10,316 nucleotides of DNA from Planctomycetota bacterium (lineage in GTDB: Bacteria > Planctomycetota > UBA1135 > GCA-002686595), in NCBI GenBank assembly GCA_004296785.1, contig SCVU01000013.1:1-10316 (forward strand). The letters run 5' to 3'. Positions 1-7,271 of this stretch are shown here, piece by piece. Position 1 is the stretch's first letter; each line of letters begins with the position of its first letter. The notes beneath the pieces were generated by a model. It searched no databases and had not been told where the DNA came from. It saw nothing but the letters and a program-made list of their open reading frames with translations. Both the position numbers and the translations under genes were made by a program.

Positions 1-455
1 CTCTCCTCCTTGTGCACGTCGAGGCACAAGTTGAGCAGCGCCTGCGGCTTCTTGATCGTGCGCAGCATCGGCACGCCTTGCTGGAGCAGTTGCGTGCACG
101 ACACGAGCACCCGCGCGAGCGCGATCGCGTCCTGCGTCGGCCGCTCGACCCGGTACAGCGCCAGGCGGTTCGCCGCGTTCTCGATCGAGTCGAGGACGTC
201 GTCCATCCGGCACACGAGCTCGTGGATCTCCTCGCGCTCGAACGGCGCGATGAACGTGCGATTGAGCTTCTCGATCGCCTCGCGCGTCAGGTGGTCGCCG
301 GAGTGCTCGACGTTGCGGATCTGCTTCGCCTTCTCCTCGATCTCCGTGAAGTCGTCGAGCATCGCGGCCAGCAGGCGCGCACCCTCGTCGACGGTCGCGG
401 CCATGCGATCGAAGAGATCGAAGAAGGCTTCGTCTTTGGGCAGGAGTGCGAACAA
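1..455 (-). CDS. DUF47 / PhoU-like phosphate transport regulator, C-terminus cut by the window edge
   Basis: Reading the minus strand from a TTG at 455-453 gives 151 residues beginning MFALLPKDEAFFDLFDRMA, the typical opening of the DUF47 (PhoU_div, TIGR00153) family. The family is about 200-215 aa, so roughly 50-60 residues lie beyond the edge. PhoU-like acidic helix motifs are visible: EHSGD (50-54), FEREEIHEL (72-80), and MDDVLDSIENAANRL (84-98). These soluble helical-bundle proteins are usually encoded with a PiT-type low-affinity phosphate permease and are thought to regulate it; a pit gene beyond the left edge is an inference. The TTG start was chosen because GGAAG sits 5 bases upstream and the product then begins exactly where family members do. 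The frame stays open back to a TAG at 540-542, but that stretch is only Pro/Arg/Ala-rich and offers no better start. The gene diverges from pstS. Confidence 0.88.
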   Translation of the reverse strand, partial: MFALLPKDEAFFDLFDRMAATVDEGARLLAAMLDDFTEIEEKAKQIRNVEHSGDHLTREAIEKLNRTFIAPFEREEIHELVCRMDDVLDSIENAANRLALYRVERPTQDAIALARVLVSCTQLLQQGVPMLRTIKKPQALLNLCLDVHKEE

Positions 456-460
456 GCGCG

Positions 461-465
461 CTTCC
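461..465 (-). promoter_or_regulatory. Shine-Dalgarno site that decides the TTG start of the DUF47 gene
   Basis: On the minus strand GGAAG (461-465) lies 5 bases before TTG (453-455). No ATG or GTG occurs in frame between the upstream stop at 540-542 and the conserved family region, so this site supports the TTG call. Confidence 0.55.
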
Positions 466-631
466 GGGCTGTGGCGTCGCCTGGCGACGACGGGAGGGGG
501 GGCGGGGGACGCGCCGAGCGGCTGCGCCGGGGCGCGACTCTACGCGGCGGCGCTCGCCGGGTACAGCAGCCATAAGAGATTGACAGGAAGCAACTTGTGA
601 AGACGCCGCGGCGCGACTTCGCCGGCCGGTT

Positions 632-660
632 TCTTGATCGTGTCTTGATGTTGCCTTGAT
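632..660 (+). promoter_or_regulatory. Candidate PhoB-type operator: three CTTGAT direct repeats with 11-bp period
   Basis: CTTGAT occurs at 633-638, 644-649 and 655-660, so the repeat period is exactly 11 bp. It sits about 80 bp upstream of the pstS start, in the intergenic stretch between two divergent phosphate genes (456-738). Direct repeats of about 7 bp at 11-bp spacing are the known architecture for PhoB and PhoP response regulators of the OmpR family (Pho boxes in E. coli, Bacillus and Streptomyces). The E. coli consensus half-site CTGTCAT is similar but not the same, so assignment to PhoB is inference from layout and gene context. I could not fix a convincing -10 box; TGTACT at 682-687 is a weak candidate. 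The rest of the 283-bp intergenic region shows no gene. Confidence 0.6.
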
Positions 661-726
661 TCGGGGTTCGGACACTCCGCGTGTACTGCCCGGCGTCCAA
701 GCGCTGCGTCCGCCCAACCCCGCCTC

Positions 727-733
727 GAGGAAA
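727..733 (+). promoter_or_regulatory. Shine-Dalgarno site for the TTG start of pstS
   Basis: GAGGAAA at 727-733 precedes TTG (739-741). The core GAGG ends 8 bases before the start codon. The protein then begins with a Lys followed by a hydrophobic stretch, as expected of a signal peptide, which confirms the unusual start codon. Confidence 0.6.
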
Positions 734-738
734 TCGCA

Positions 739-1827
739 TTGAAGACCCTGCTCCTTTCCGCGCTCGCCGTGTCGGCACTGTCGCTGTTCGCCGTGCCGTG
801 CTGTGCGCAAGAGACCGCCGGCGCGACTCGCGCGCAGGCGCCGGCGAAGCAAGCGCCGACCGCGCAGACCGCCGCGCCCGCCAAGGGCGCCGCCCGCGTC
901 GACGAACGCTACTCCGAGTACCACCCCGTGCAGGGAGTGTCGGGCAACATCAAGAGCATCGGCTCGGACACGCTCAACAACCTGATGACGCTGTGGGGCG
1001 AGGGCTTCAAGACGCAGTACCCGAACGTGCAGATCGAGATCGACGGCAAGGGCTCGTCGACCGCGCCGCCCGCGCTGATCGAAGGCACGTCCACGTTCGG
1101 CCCGATGAGCCGCAAGATGAAGGCGAAGGAGGAGGACGACTTCGAGAAGAAGTACGGCTACAAGCCGACCGCGATCCCGACCTCCGTCGACATGCTCGCG
1201 GTCTACGTCCACAAGGACAATCCGCTCGCGAGCCTGACGCTGCAGCAGGTCGACGCGATCTTCTCGAAGTCGCGCAAGGGCGGCTTCGAGCGCGACGTGC
1301 GCACGTGGGGCGACGTCGGCCTGACCGGCGAGTGGGCCGACAAGCCGATCAGCCTGTACGGCCGCAACTCCGCGTCGGGCACGTACGGCTTCTTCAAGGA
1401 GCACGCGCTCGTCAACGGCGACTTCAAGGATGCGGTGAAGGAGCAGCCGGGCAGCTCGGCCGTCGTGCAGGGCGTCGCGAGCGACAAGTACGGGATCGGC
1501 TACAGCGGCATCGGCTACCGCACGGCCGACGTGCGCGCGGTGCCGCTCGCGGTCGATGCGAGCAAGGCACCGGTCGCCGCCGAGATCGAGCACGCGTACG
1601 ACGGCACCTATCCGATGTGGCGCTTCCTCTACGTGTACGTGAATCACCAGCCGAGTTCGAAGCTCGATCCGCTGCGCCGCGAGTTCCTGAGCTACGTGCT
1701 GTCGAAGCAAGGACAGCTCGACGTGCTCAAGGACGGCTACTTCCCGCTGCCGTACCCGGTCGCGGAGAAGACGCTGAAGTCGATCGGCGCCCTGGTGTCG
1801 GTCCACGAGGCCGGGTCGGCGCGCTGA
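739..1827 (+). CDS. pstS: Periplasmic phosphate-binding protein PstS
   Basis: This 362-residue protein captures phosphate in the periplasm and delivers it to the PstCA channel. Residues 1-23 form a signal peptide (one Lys, hydrophobic core, then CCAQ). An Ala/Pro/Gln-rich linker of about 30 residues follows, and the binding domain begins near residue 62. Recognisable ligand-site segments are IGSDTLNNLM (74-83), GKGSSTAPP (103-111) and RNSASGTYGFF (209-219). In the last one, R209, S213, G214 and T215 match the Arg-x3-Ser-Gly-Thr phosphate clamp of E. coli PstS. The segment FGPMSRKMK and the overall sequence follow the Pseudomonas-type PstS rather than the E. coli type; the Asp of E. coli (D56) appears to be replaced by a Ser/Arg-containing motif here. 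Cys21-Cys22 are preceded by AVP, a poor lipobox, so a lipoprotein is less likely. The start is TTG with a good ribosome site. It is the first gene of the operon, probably induced by phosphate limitation. Confidence 0.96.
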   Translation: MKTLLLSALAVSALSLFAVPCCAQETAGATRAQAPAKQAPTAQTAAPAKGAARVDERYSEYHPVQGVSGNIKSIGSDTLNNLMTLWGEGFKTQYPNVQIEIDGKGSSTAPPALIEGTSTFGPMSRKMKAKEEDDFEKKYGYKPTAIPTSVDMLAVYVHKDNPLASLTLQQVDAIFSKSRKGGFERDVRTWGDVGLTGEWADKPISLYGRNSASGTYGFFKEHALVNGDFKDAVKEQPGSSAVVQGVASDKYGIGYSGIGYRTADVRAVPLAVDASKAPVAAEIEHAYDGTYPMWRFLYVYVNHQPSSKLDPLRREFLSYVLSKQGQLDVLKDGYFPLPYPVAEKTLKSIGALVSVHEAGSAR

Positions 1828-1848
1828 GTTTCGCTAGCATGCGCTCGC

Positions 1849-1885
1849 GCGGGAGCCTCGCCCTGCTCGGGGGCGTGGCTCCCGC
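1849..1885 (+). promoter_or_regulatory. Strong intercistronic stem-loop between pstS and pstC
   Basis: GCGGGAGCC (1849-1857) pairs with GGCTCCCGC (1877-1885) over 9 bp. After a T-T mismatch, CGCCC (1859-1863) pairs with GGGCG (1871-1875), leaving a 7-base loop. It lies in the 76-bp gap just after the pstS stop. No T-run follows, so it is not a textbook intrinsic terminator. By analogy with other ABC operons, and with the processed pst transcript of Bacillus, it probably protects the pstS message or causes partial stopping, making PstS more abundant than the permease. That role is inference. Confidence 0.6.
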
Positions 1886-1903
1886 TCTGCTGAAGGACGC
1901 ATC

Positions 1904-4510
1904 GTGACCGCACGCGACAACCCCCGACCGCGCAGGGTCCGCACGACGAGCCGCAGCGTGCGCGTCGCCGAGCGGCTCGCGCGCACGCTGATCAGCGTCG
2001 GCGGCATCGGCACGATCGCCGCGGTCGTGCTGATCCTCGCGTTCCTGCTGTCGGTCGTGCAGCCGATGTTCCGCGCGAGCGCCGTCGAGTCGCAGAACTC
2101 GCACGCCGCCGCCGGACGCATCGACGGCCGCCCGGTGCGCGTCGGCACGGATGCGTACCAGCTGATCGGCTGGACGCTGCTCGCCGACGGCCGGCTCGTC
2201 TACCACGACCTCGAGAGCGGCGCGGTGCTCGAGTCACTCGACCTCGCGTCGAACGGCGCGCCGCCGAGCGCGATCGCGGCGACGTCCGCCGCCGGCGAGT
2301 TCGCGCTCGCCTATCCCGACGGCACGCTGCGTTTCTGCCGCGCCGACTTCACGATGACGTTCGTGGATGCCGAGCAGGCGACCGCGCCGCTGCTCGCGCT
2401 CGCGATCGGACAGAGCGCCGCGCACGGCCGCGGCCGCGTGCAGCGCATCTCGGTCGACCAGTGGCGCGTGCAGGAGCCCGCGGCGACGCTGCAGCCGCCG
2501 CTGCAGGCGCTGGAGGCCGCGAGCGCCGAGCGCATCGTCGCGCTCGACTTCGTGCGCGCTTCGCAGGGACTGCGCGCCGCGTGGCTGACGAGCGCGGGCG
2601 CGATCGAAGTCGGCAAGCTCGACGAGCGCGAGGATCCGATGACCGGCGAGACCCGCGTCGAGCTCGCGCGCTTCGCGGTGCCGGCGGCCGGCGGCGAGGG
2701 CCGGCCCGCGCGGCTCGTGCTGACGGGCTTCGGCGACAGCCTGCTCGCGATCTGGGACGACGGTCGCGCCGTCCGCTACGACTTGCGGCAGCTCGATCGC
2801 ATCGCCGTCGCCGAAGCGATCGATCTGCTGCCCGGCGGCGCCGCGCGCATCGGCGCGCTCGAGCTGTTGATCGGACGCGGCACGCTCGCCGTCGGCGGCA
2901 GCGACGGCTCGCTCGTGTGCTGGTTCCGCGTGCGCCCCGATCTGCCGACCACCGTCGACGGCACGGCGCTGCAGCCGGTGCACGTGCTCGCCGCCGCGGG
3001 ACCCGCGATCACGAGCCTCGCATCGTCGGAGCGCTCGCGACTGCTCGCCAGCGGCGGCGCGGACGGCAGCGTGCGCATGTACTACGTGCCGACCAACGAG
3101 GAGCGCGTGGTCGCGCAGCCGTTCGGCGCCGCGGCCGGCCCGATCGACGCACTTGCGTTCGCGCCGAAGGAGGACGGCTGCATCGTGCACGGCGCGGCGC
3201 GCGTCGCGCACCTCGCGCTCGACATCGGGCACCCCGACGGCAGCGTCCGCGCGCTGTTCACGCCGCTGTGGTACGAGGGCTACTCGGTTCCCGAGCACGT
3301 CTGGCAGTCGTCGAGCGGCACCGACGAGTCGGAGCCGAAGCTCGGCCTCGTGCCGCTGGTCTTCGGCACGCTCAAGGCGACGTTCTTCTCGCTGCTGTTC
3401 GGCGTGCCGATCGCGCTGCTCGCCGCGATCTTCACCGCCGAGTTCCTGCCCGCGCGACTGCGCACGCCGATCAAGTCGACGATCGAGATGATGGCGAGCC
3501 TGCCGAGCGTCGTGCTCGGCTTCCTCGCGGCGATCGTGATCGCGCCGTTCGTGCAGCAGTGGCTGCCGTCGGTGCTCGCGCTGTTCGCGACGCTGCCGCT
3601 GTGCCTGCTCGGCGGCGCCTATCTGTGGCAGCTGTTGCCCGCGCGCACGTCGATCCGACTCGCGAACGTCCCGCGCTTCCTGTGCGTGGCGGCCTGCGTG
3701 CCGCTCGCCGGCGCGCTCGCGCTGTTCGCGGGCCCGTGGATCGAGCGCGTGTGGTTCGGCGGCGACGTCGAGGGTTGGCTGGACGCGTCGCGGGGCAGCG
3801 CGTTCCCCGGCTGGTTCTGGCTGCTGCTGCCGCTCGCGTGCGCGACCGCGATCTTCGCGTGCGGCCGCTTCGCGGGTCCGTGGCTGCGCCGCGCGTCGGC
3901 GAGCTGGTCGCGCAGCCGCTGCGCGAGCTTCGACATCGCGCGCTTCGGCGCGATCGGCCTCGCGACGGTCGGCATCGCCGCGCTCTTCGCGTGGCTGCTG
4001 CAGCAGGGCGGCTTCGACGCGCGCGGCTCGGTCCTCGACACGTACGTGCAGCGCAACGCGCTCGTCGTCGGCTTCGTGATGGGCTTCGCGGTGATCCCGA
4101 TCATCTACACGCTCGCCGAGGACGCGCTGACGAGCGTGCCGCAGTCGCTGCGCCTCGCCTCGCTCGGCGCGGGCGCGACGCCGTGGCAGACCGCGGTGCG
4201 GATCGTCGTGCCGACGGCCGGCAGCGGATTGTTCTCCGCGATCATGGTCGGGCTCGGCCGCGCGGTCGGCGAGACGATGATCGTGCTGATGGCGACCGGC
4301 AACACGCCGGTCATGGAGTGGAACGTGTTCAACGGCTTCCGCACGCTCTCCGCGAACATCGCGGTCGAGCTGCCGGAGGCCGCGCGCGACAGCACGCACT
4401 ACCGGACGCTGTTCCTCGCCGCGCTCACGCTGTTCGCGATCACGTTCGTGGTGAACACGCTGGCCGAAGTCGTGCGCCAGCGCTTCCGCAAGCGCTCCTA
4501 CCAACTGTGA
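1904..4510 (+). CDS. pstC: Phosphate ABC transporter permease PstC, long form with large propeller-like domain
   Basis: This 868-residue protein is the first membrane subunit of the phosphate channel, against about 319 residues in E. coli. Order: basic cytoplasmic N-terminus (1-27), membrane helix 1 (about 28-52), a probably periplasmic region (about 55-475), then the transport domain (about 480-865). The transport domain carries the EAA coupling loop, seen as SLRLASLGAGATPWQ near 747-761 followed by VRIVVP, which should dock on PstB. The long insert contains repeated DG-type turns followed by beta-like strands: DGRLVYHDL, DGTLRFCR, DGRAVRYDL, DGSLVCWFRV and DGSVRMYYV (residues about 95 to 395). 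This resembles WD40 or PQQ-like beta-propeller blades. The insert after helix 1 matches the known long-PstC architecture of Pseudomonas. About 100 extra residues with additional hydrophobic helices lie ahead of the EAA loop. The start is GTG (1904), with AAGGA 6 bases upstream. The stop overlaps pstA by 4 bases. Confidence 0.93.
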   Translation: MTARDNPRPRRVRTTSRSVRVAERLARTLISVGGIGTIAAVVLILAFLLSVVQPMFRASAVESQNSHAAAGRIDGRPVRVGTDAYQLIGWTLLADGRLVYHDLESGAVLESLDLASNGAPPSAIAATSAAGEFALAYPDGTLRFCRADFTMTFVDAEQATAPLLALAIGQSAAHGRGRVQRISVDQWRVQEPAATLQPPLQALEAASAERIVALDFVRASQGLRAAWLTSAGAIEVGKLDEREDPMTGETRVELARFAVPAAGGEGRPARLVLTGFGDSLLAIWDDGRAVRYDLRQLDRIAVAEAIDLLPGGAARIGALELLIGRGTLAVGGSDGSLVCWFRVRPDLPTTVDGTALQPVHVLAAAGPAITSLASSERSRLLASGGADGSVRMYYVPTNEERVVAQPFGAAAGPIDALAFAPKEDGCIVHGAARVAHLALDIGHPDGSVRALFTPLWYEGYSVPEHVWQSSSGTDESEPKLGLVPLVFGTLKATFFSLLFGVPIALLAAIFTAEFLPARLRTPIKSTIEMMASLPSVVLGFLAAIVIAPFVQQWLPSVLALFATLPLCLLGGAYLWQLLPARTSIRLANVPRFLCVAACVPLAGALALFAGPWIERVWFGGDVEGWLDASRGSAFPGWFWLLLPLACATAIFACGRFAGPWLRRASASWSRSRCASFDIARFGAIGLATVGIAALFAWLLQQGGFDARGSVLDTYVQRNALVVGFVMGFAVIPIIYTLAEDALTSVPQSLRLASLGAGATPWQTAVRIVVPTAGSGLFSAIMVGLGRAVGETMIVLMATGNTPVMEWNVFNGFRTLSANIAVELPEAARDSTHYRTLFLAALTLFAITFVVNTLAEVVRQRFRKRSYQL

Positions 4511-6297
4511 GCAAGAGCGCCACTCTTCCGCCCGAGCCGACGGCGCCCGACGCCGCCGCGCGCGCCAAGTCCGGCGCCGGCGAGCGGCGTCGCACGCTGC
4601 GGCGCGCGACTTCGCTGTTCGCGCACGGCGAGCCGATGGTCTGGCTGACCGCCGGCAGCCTGTGCCTCGCGCTCGCGATGATCGCCGGTCTGCTCGTGCT
4701 CGTCGTCGCCGAGGGCGCCGCCTCGTTCTGGCCGCACGAGGTCGTGCAGGTCGAGCTCGACGGCGGTCGCAAGCTGATGGGCGAGGTCACGGTGACCGAG
4801 ACGTACCGCCCGGAGGAATCCGCGCTCGACGGGCTCGGCGCCGCGGCGCGCGAGCGCGCGCAGCGCGAACTCGCGGCGCAGAGCGGCGCCGCGCGGCGGC
4901 GCATGCTGCGCATCGGGAACTACGAGCTCACCGGCGAGCACTTCGCGTGGGTCAGCGACTTCCAGCAGGCGCCGGGCGGCGAGAGCCGGCCTGCGTGGGC
5001 GCTGGTCATCGAACGACGCGCGTGGGGCCGCTTCTACGGAGTCCCGGCGAGCTACCGCGTCGACGAGCAGGTCGTGGAGACCGATCCCGCGCGCATCGTG
5101 CAGCGCGTCGAGGACGAGCACTCCGGCGCGCTCGAGCGGCACGCCGCGATCCGCGCGCTCGAGCGCGACGAGATCGGCGCGGTGAACGCGCGGCAGGAGG
5201 CGGCGCGCCTCGCGGTGCGCAAGGCCGAGCTCGAGCACGGCCTGCGCTCCGCACAGCGCACCGAAGCCGAGCGCGAGCTCGCGCGCGTCACCGCCGAGTG
5301 CGAGACGCAGTTCGGCGAGATCCAGCAGCGCATCCGCGAGCTGCGGCGCGCGAACAGCGGCCAGCAGCTTGTGCTGCGCACCGCCGACGGCCACGAGCAG
5401 CCGATCGAGCTCGGTCAGATCGTGCGCGCGTACCCGGCGAACCAGCTCGGCCTGGGCGGCTCGCTCGCGGTCTACCTGTCGCGCTGGCGCGAGTTCCTGC
5501 TCGACGAGCCGCGCGAGTCGAACAGCGAGGGCGGCGTGCTGCCCGCGATCTTCGGCACCGTCGTGATGACGCTCTTGATGTCGCTCGCGGTCGTGCCGTT
5601 CGGCGTCCTCGCCGCGCTGTACCTGCGCGAGTACGCGAAGCCCGGCCTGATCGTCAGCGTCGTGCGCATCGCGGTCAACAACCTCGCCGGCGTGCCGAGC
5701 ATCGTGTTCGGCGTCTTCGGCCTCGGGTTCTTCTGCTACATCGTCGGCGCGAACATCGACGACCTGTTCTATTCCGAGCGCCTGCCCAACCCGACGTTCG
5801 GCAAGGGCGGCGTGCTCTGGTCGGCGCTCACGCTCGCGCTCCTGACGCTGCCGGTCGTCATCGTCGCGACCGAGGAAGCGCTCGCGGCCGTGCCGGGTTC
5901 GATGCGCGAGGGCTCGTACGCGTGCGGCGCGACGAAGTGGCAGACGATCCAGCGCATCGTGCTGCCGCGCGCGCTGCCCGGCATCATGACCGGGATGATC
6001 CTCGCGATCGCGCGCGGCGCGGGCGAGGTCGCGCCGCTGATGCTCGTCGGCGCCGTCAAGCTCGCGCCGCAACTGCCGATCGACGGCTCGTTCCCGTTCC
6101 TCCACCCGGAGCGCAGCTTCATGCACCTCGGGTTCCACATCTACGACCTCGGCTTCCAGTCCCAGAACAGCGAGGCGGCCAAGCCGATGGTGTACACGAC
6201 GACGCTCCTGTTGATCGGCATCATCGTGCTGCTCAACATCGCGGCGATCGTCGTGCGAGCCCGGCTGCGCCGGCGCTTCCTCGCAGGATCGATCTGA
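4507..6297 (+). CDS. pstA: Phosphate ABC transporter permease PstA, long form with coiled-coil insert
   Basis: This 596-residue protein is the second membrane subunit of the phosphate channel; E. coli PstA is about 296. Order: basic cytoplasmic tail (1-42), membrane helix 1 (about 44-66), a long probably periplasmic insert (about 70-335), then the transport domain (about 342-590). The insert begins with beta-rich sequence (VVQVELDGGRKLMGEV), then holds a Glu/Arg/Ala-rich heptad region at about 199-285 that should form a coiled coil, then another beta-rich piece (LVLRTADGHEQPIELG). The transport domain has the EAA loop GSMREGSYACGATKWQ followed by IQRIVLPRALPG, and the segment NNLAGVPSIVFGVFGLGF typical of PstA. 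The start is GTG at 4507, inside the pstC stop (GTGA), with no clear ribosome site of its own, so translation is probably coupled to pstC. The layout matches long PstA proteins of Pseudomonas-type operons. Confidence 0.93.
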   Translation: MSKSATLPPEPTAPDAAARAKSGAGERRRTLRRATSLFAHGEPMVWLTAGSLCLALAMIAGLLVLVVAEGAASFWPHEVVQVELDGGRKLMGEVTVTETYRPEESALDGLGAAARERAQRELAAQSGAARRRMLRIGNYELTGEHFAWVSDFQQAPGGESRPAWALVIERRAWGRFYGVPASYRVDEQVVETDPARIVQRVEDEHSGALERHAAIRALERDEIGAVNARQEAARLAVRKAELEHGLRSAQRTEAERELARVTAECETQFGEIQQRIRELRRANSGQQLVLRTADGHEQPIELGQIVRAYPANQLGLGGSLAVYLSRWREFLLDEPRESNSEGGVLPAIFGTVVMTLLMSLAVVPFGVLAALYLREYAKPGLIVSVVRIAVNNLAGVPSIVFGVFGLGFFCYIVGANIDDLFYSERLPNPTFGKGGVLWSALTLALLTLPVVIVATEEALAAVPGSMREGSYACGATKWQTIQRIVLPRALPGIMTGMILAIARGAGEVAPLMLVGAVKLAPQLPIDGSFPFLHPERSFMHLGFHIYDLGFQSQNSEAAKPMVYTTTLLLIGIIVLLNIAAIVVRARLRRRFLAGSI

Positions 6298-7238
6298 TGC
6301 CCGTCGCGAACCCCGACAGCCCCATGCAAGTCACGCCGACAGCTTCCTCGCAACCCGAGCGTTCGGGCGCGCCGGCACTGCACACCGGCGCGCGCGGGCG
6401 GCCCGCGGATCGCGGCGCGGTGTTCGAGGCGATCAAACGCGGCGAGCCGTTCGCGACGGTCACGCACGCCGCGGCGGCAACCGAGGAAGCAGTGCTCGAC
6501 ATCCGCGGCTTCGACCTGTGGTACGGCGCGTCGCGCGCGCTGTGGAACGTCGGCATGCGCGTGCCGCGCGGCAAGGTCACCGCGCTGATCGGTCCGTCGG
6601 GCTGCGGCAAGTCGACGCTCCTGCGCTCGGTCAATCGGCTCAACGATCTCGTCGACGGCGTGCGCGTCGGCGGCGACATGCTGTTGAACGGCGATCCGAT
6701 CTACGGCTCCGGCGTCGACGTGATCGAGCTGCGCAAGCGCATCGGCATGGTGTTCCAGAAGCCCAATCCGTTCCCGATGAGCATCTTCGAGAACGTCGTG
6801 TACTCGCTGCGCATCGACGGCGAGCGCGACCGCCGCGTGCTCGAGGAAGTCTGCGAGCGCAGCCTGGTCGGCGCCGGTCTGTGGGAAGAGGTGAAGGACC
6901 GCCTGCAGGAGAGCGCGCTGCGCCTGTCGGGCGGTCAGCAGCAGCGCCTGTGCATCGCGCGCGCGATCGCCGCCGAGCCGGACGTGCTGCTGCTCGACGA
7001 ACCGTGCTCGGCGCTCGACCCGATCGCGACCGGACGCATCGAGGACTTGATCGACGAGCTCAAGGGTTCGTACTCGGTGCTGATGGTCACGCACAACATG
7101 CAGCAGGCGTCGCGCACGAGCGATTTCACCGCGTTCATGTACCTCGGTCGCCTGGTCGAGTACGGCCCGACGCAGGACATTTTCCTCAACCCGCAGCTCG
7201 CCGAGACCGAGGACTACGTCAGCGGTCGCTTCGGCTGA
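6297..7238 (+). CDS. pstB: Phosphate ABC transporter ATP-binding protein PstB
   Basis: This 313-residue cytoplasmic ATPase drives phosphate import by PstCA. All nucleotide-binding elements are intact: Walker A GPSGCGKS (99-106), Q-loop VFQKPNPFP (152-160), signature LSGGQQQR (210-217), Walker B VLLLDEP (230-236), D-loop SALD (238-241) and H-loop His266. The run ALWNV..VTALIGPSGCGKSTLLRSVNRLNDL is diagnostic of PstB among ABC ATPases. The protein carries about 60 residues ahead of the normal start, Ala/Pro/Arg-rich and probably disordered, with no recognised domain; E. coli PstB is 257 aa. The start ATG overlaps the pstA stop by one base (TGATG) and has AGGA 8 bases upstream. A shorter start at an ATG near 6324 has no ribosome site. 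The C-terminus (LAETEDYVSGRFG) is of the normal PstB type. Confidence 0.97.
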   Translation: MPVANPDSPMQVTPTASSQPERSGAPALHTGARGRPADRGAVFEAIKRGEPFATVTHAAAATEEAVLDIRGFDLWYGASRALWNVGMRVPRGKVTALIGPSGCGKSTLLRSVNRLNDLVDGVRVGGDMLLNGDPIYGSGVDVIELRKRIGMVFQKPNPFPMSIFENVVYSLRIDGERDRRVLEEVCERSLVGAGLWEEVKDRLQESALRLSGGQQQRLCIARAIAAEPDVLLLDEPCSALDPIATGRIEDLIDELKGSYSVLMVTHNMQQASRTSDFTAFMYLGRLVEYGPTQDIFLNPQLAETEDYVSGRFG

Positions 7239-7271
7239 GCCCGCGCTCGCGCGCACTCGTACATCCGCTCC

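Noticed and set aside
580..585. TTGACA as a -35 box on the plus strand, or CTGTCAA (580-586, minus) as a PhoB half-site
   Set aside because: No -10 box is found at 16-18 bp on the plus strand, and no second half-site 11 bp away on the minus strand. It is a single match only.
10..600. Plus-strand open frames at the left edge
   Set aside because: They are Ser/Arg-rich shadows of the DUF47 gene, whose minus-strand translation shows family motifs throughout.
739..810. PstS as a lipoprotein
   Set aside because: The residues before Cys21 are AVP and before Cys22 are VPC, neither a standard lipobox, so ordinary signal peptidase cleavage is more likely.
2234..4504. A 756-codon open frame on the minus strand opposite pstC
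   Set aside because: The product is almost only Arg, Ala, Glu, Asp and His without domains, the usual antisense shadow of a GC-rich gene. The plus strand encodes a clear PstC.
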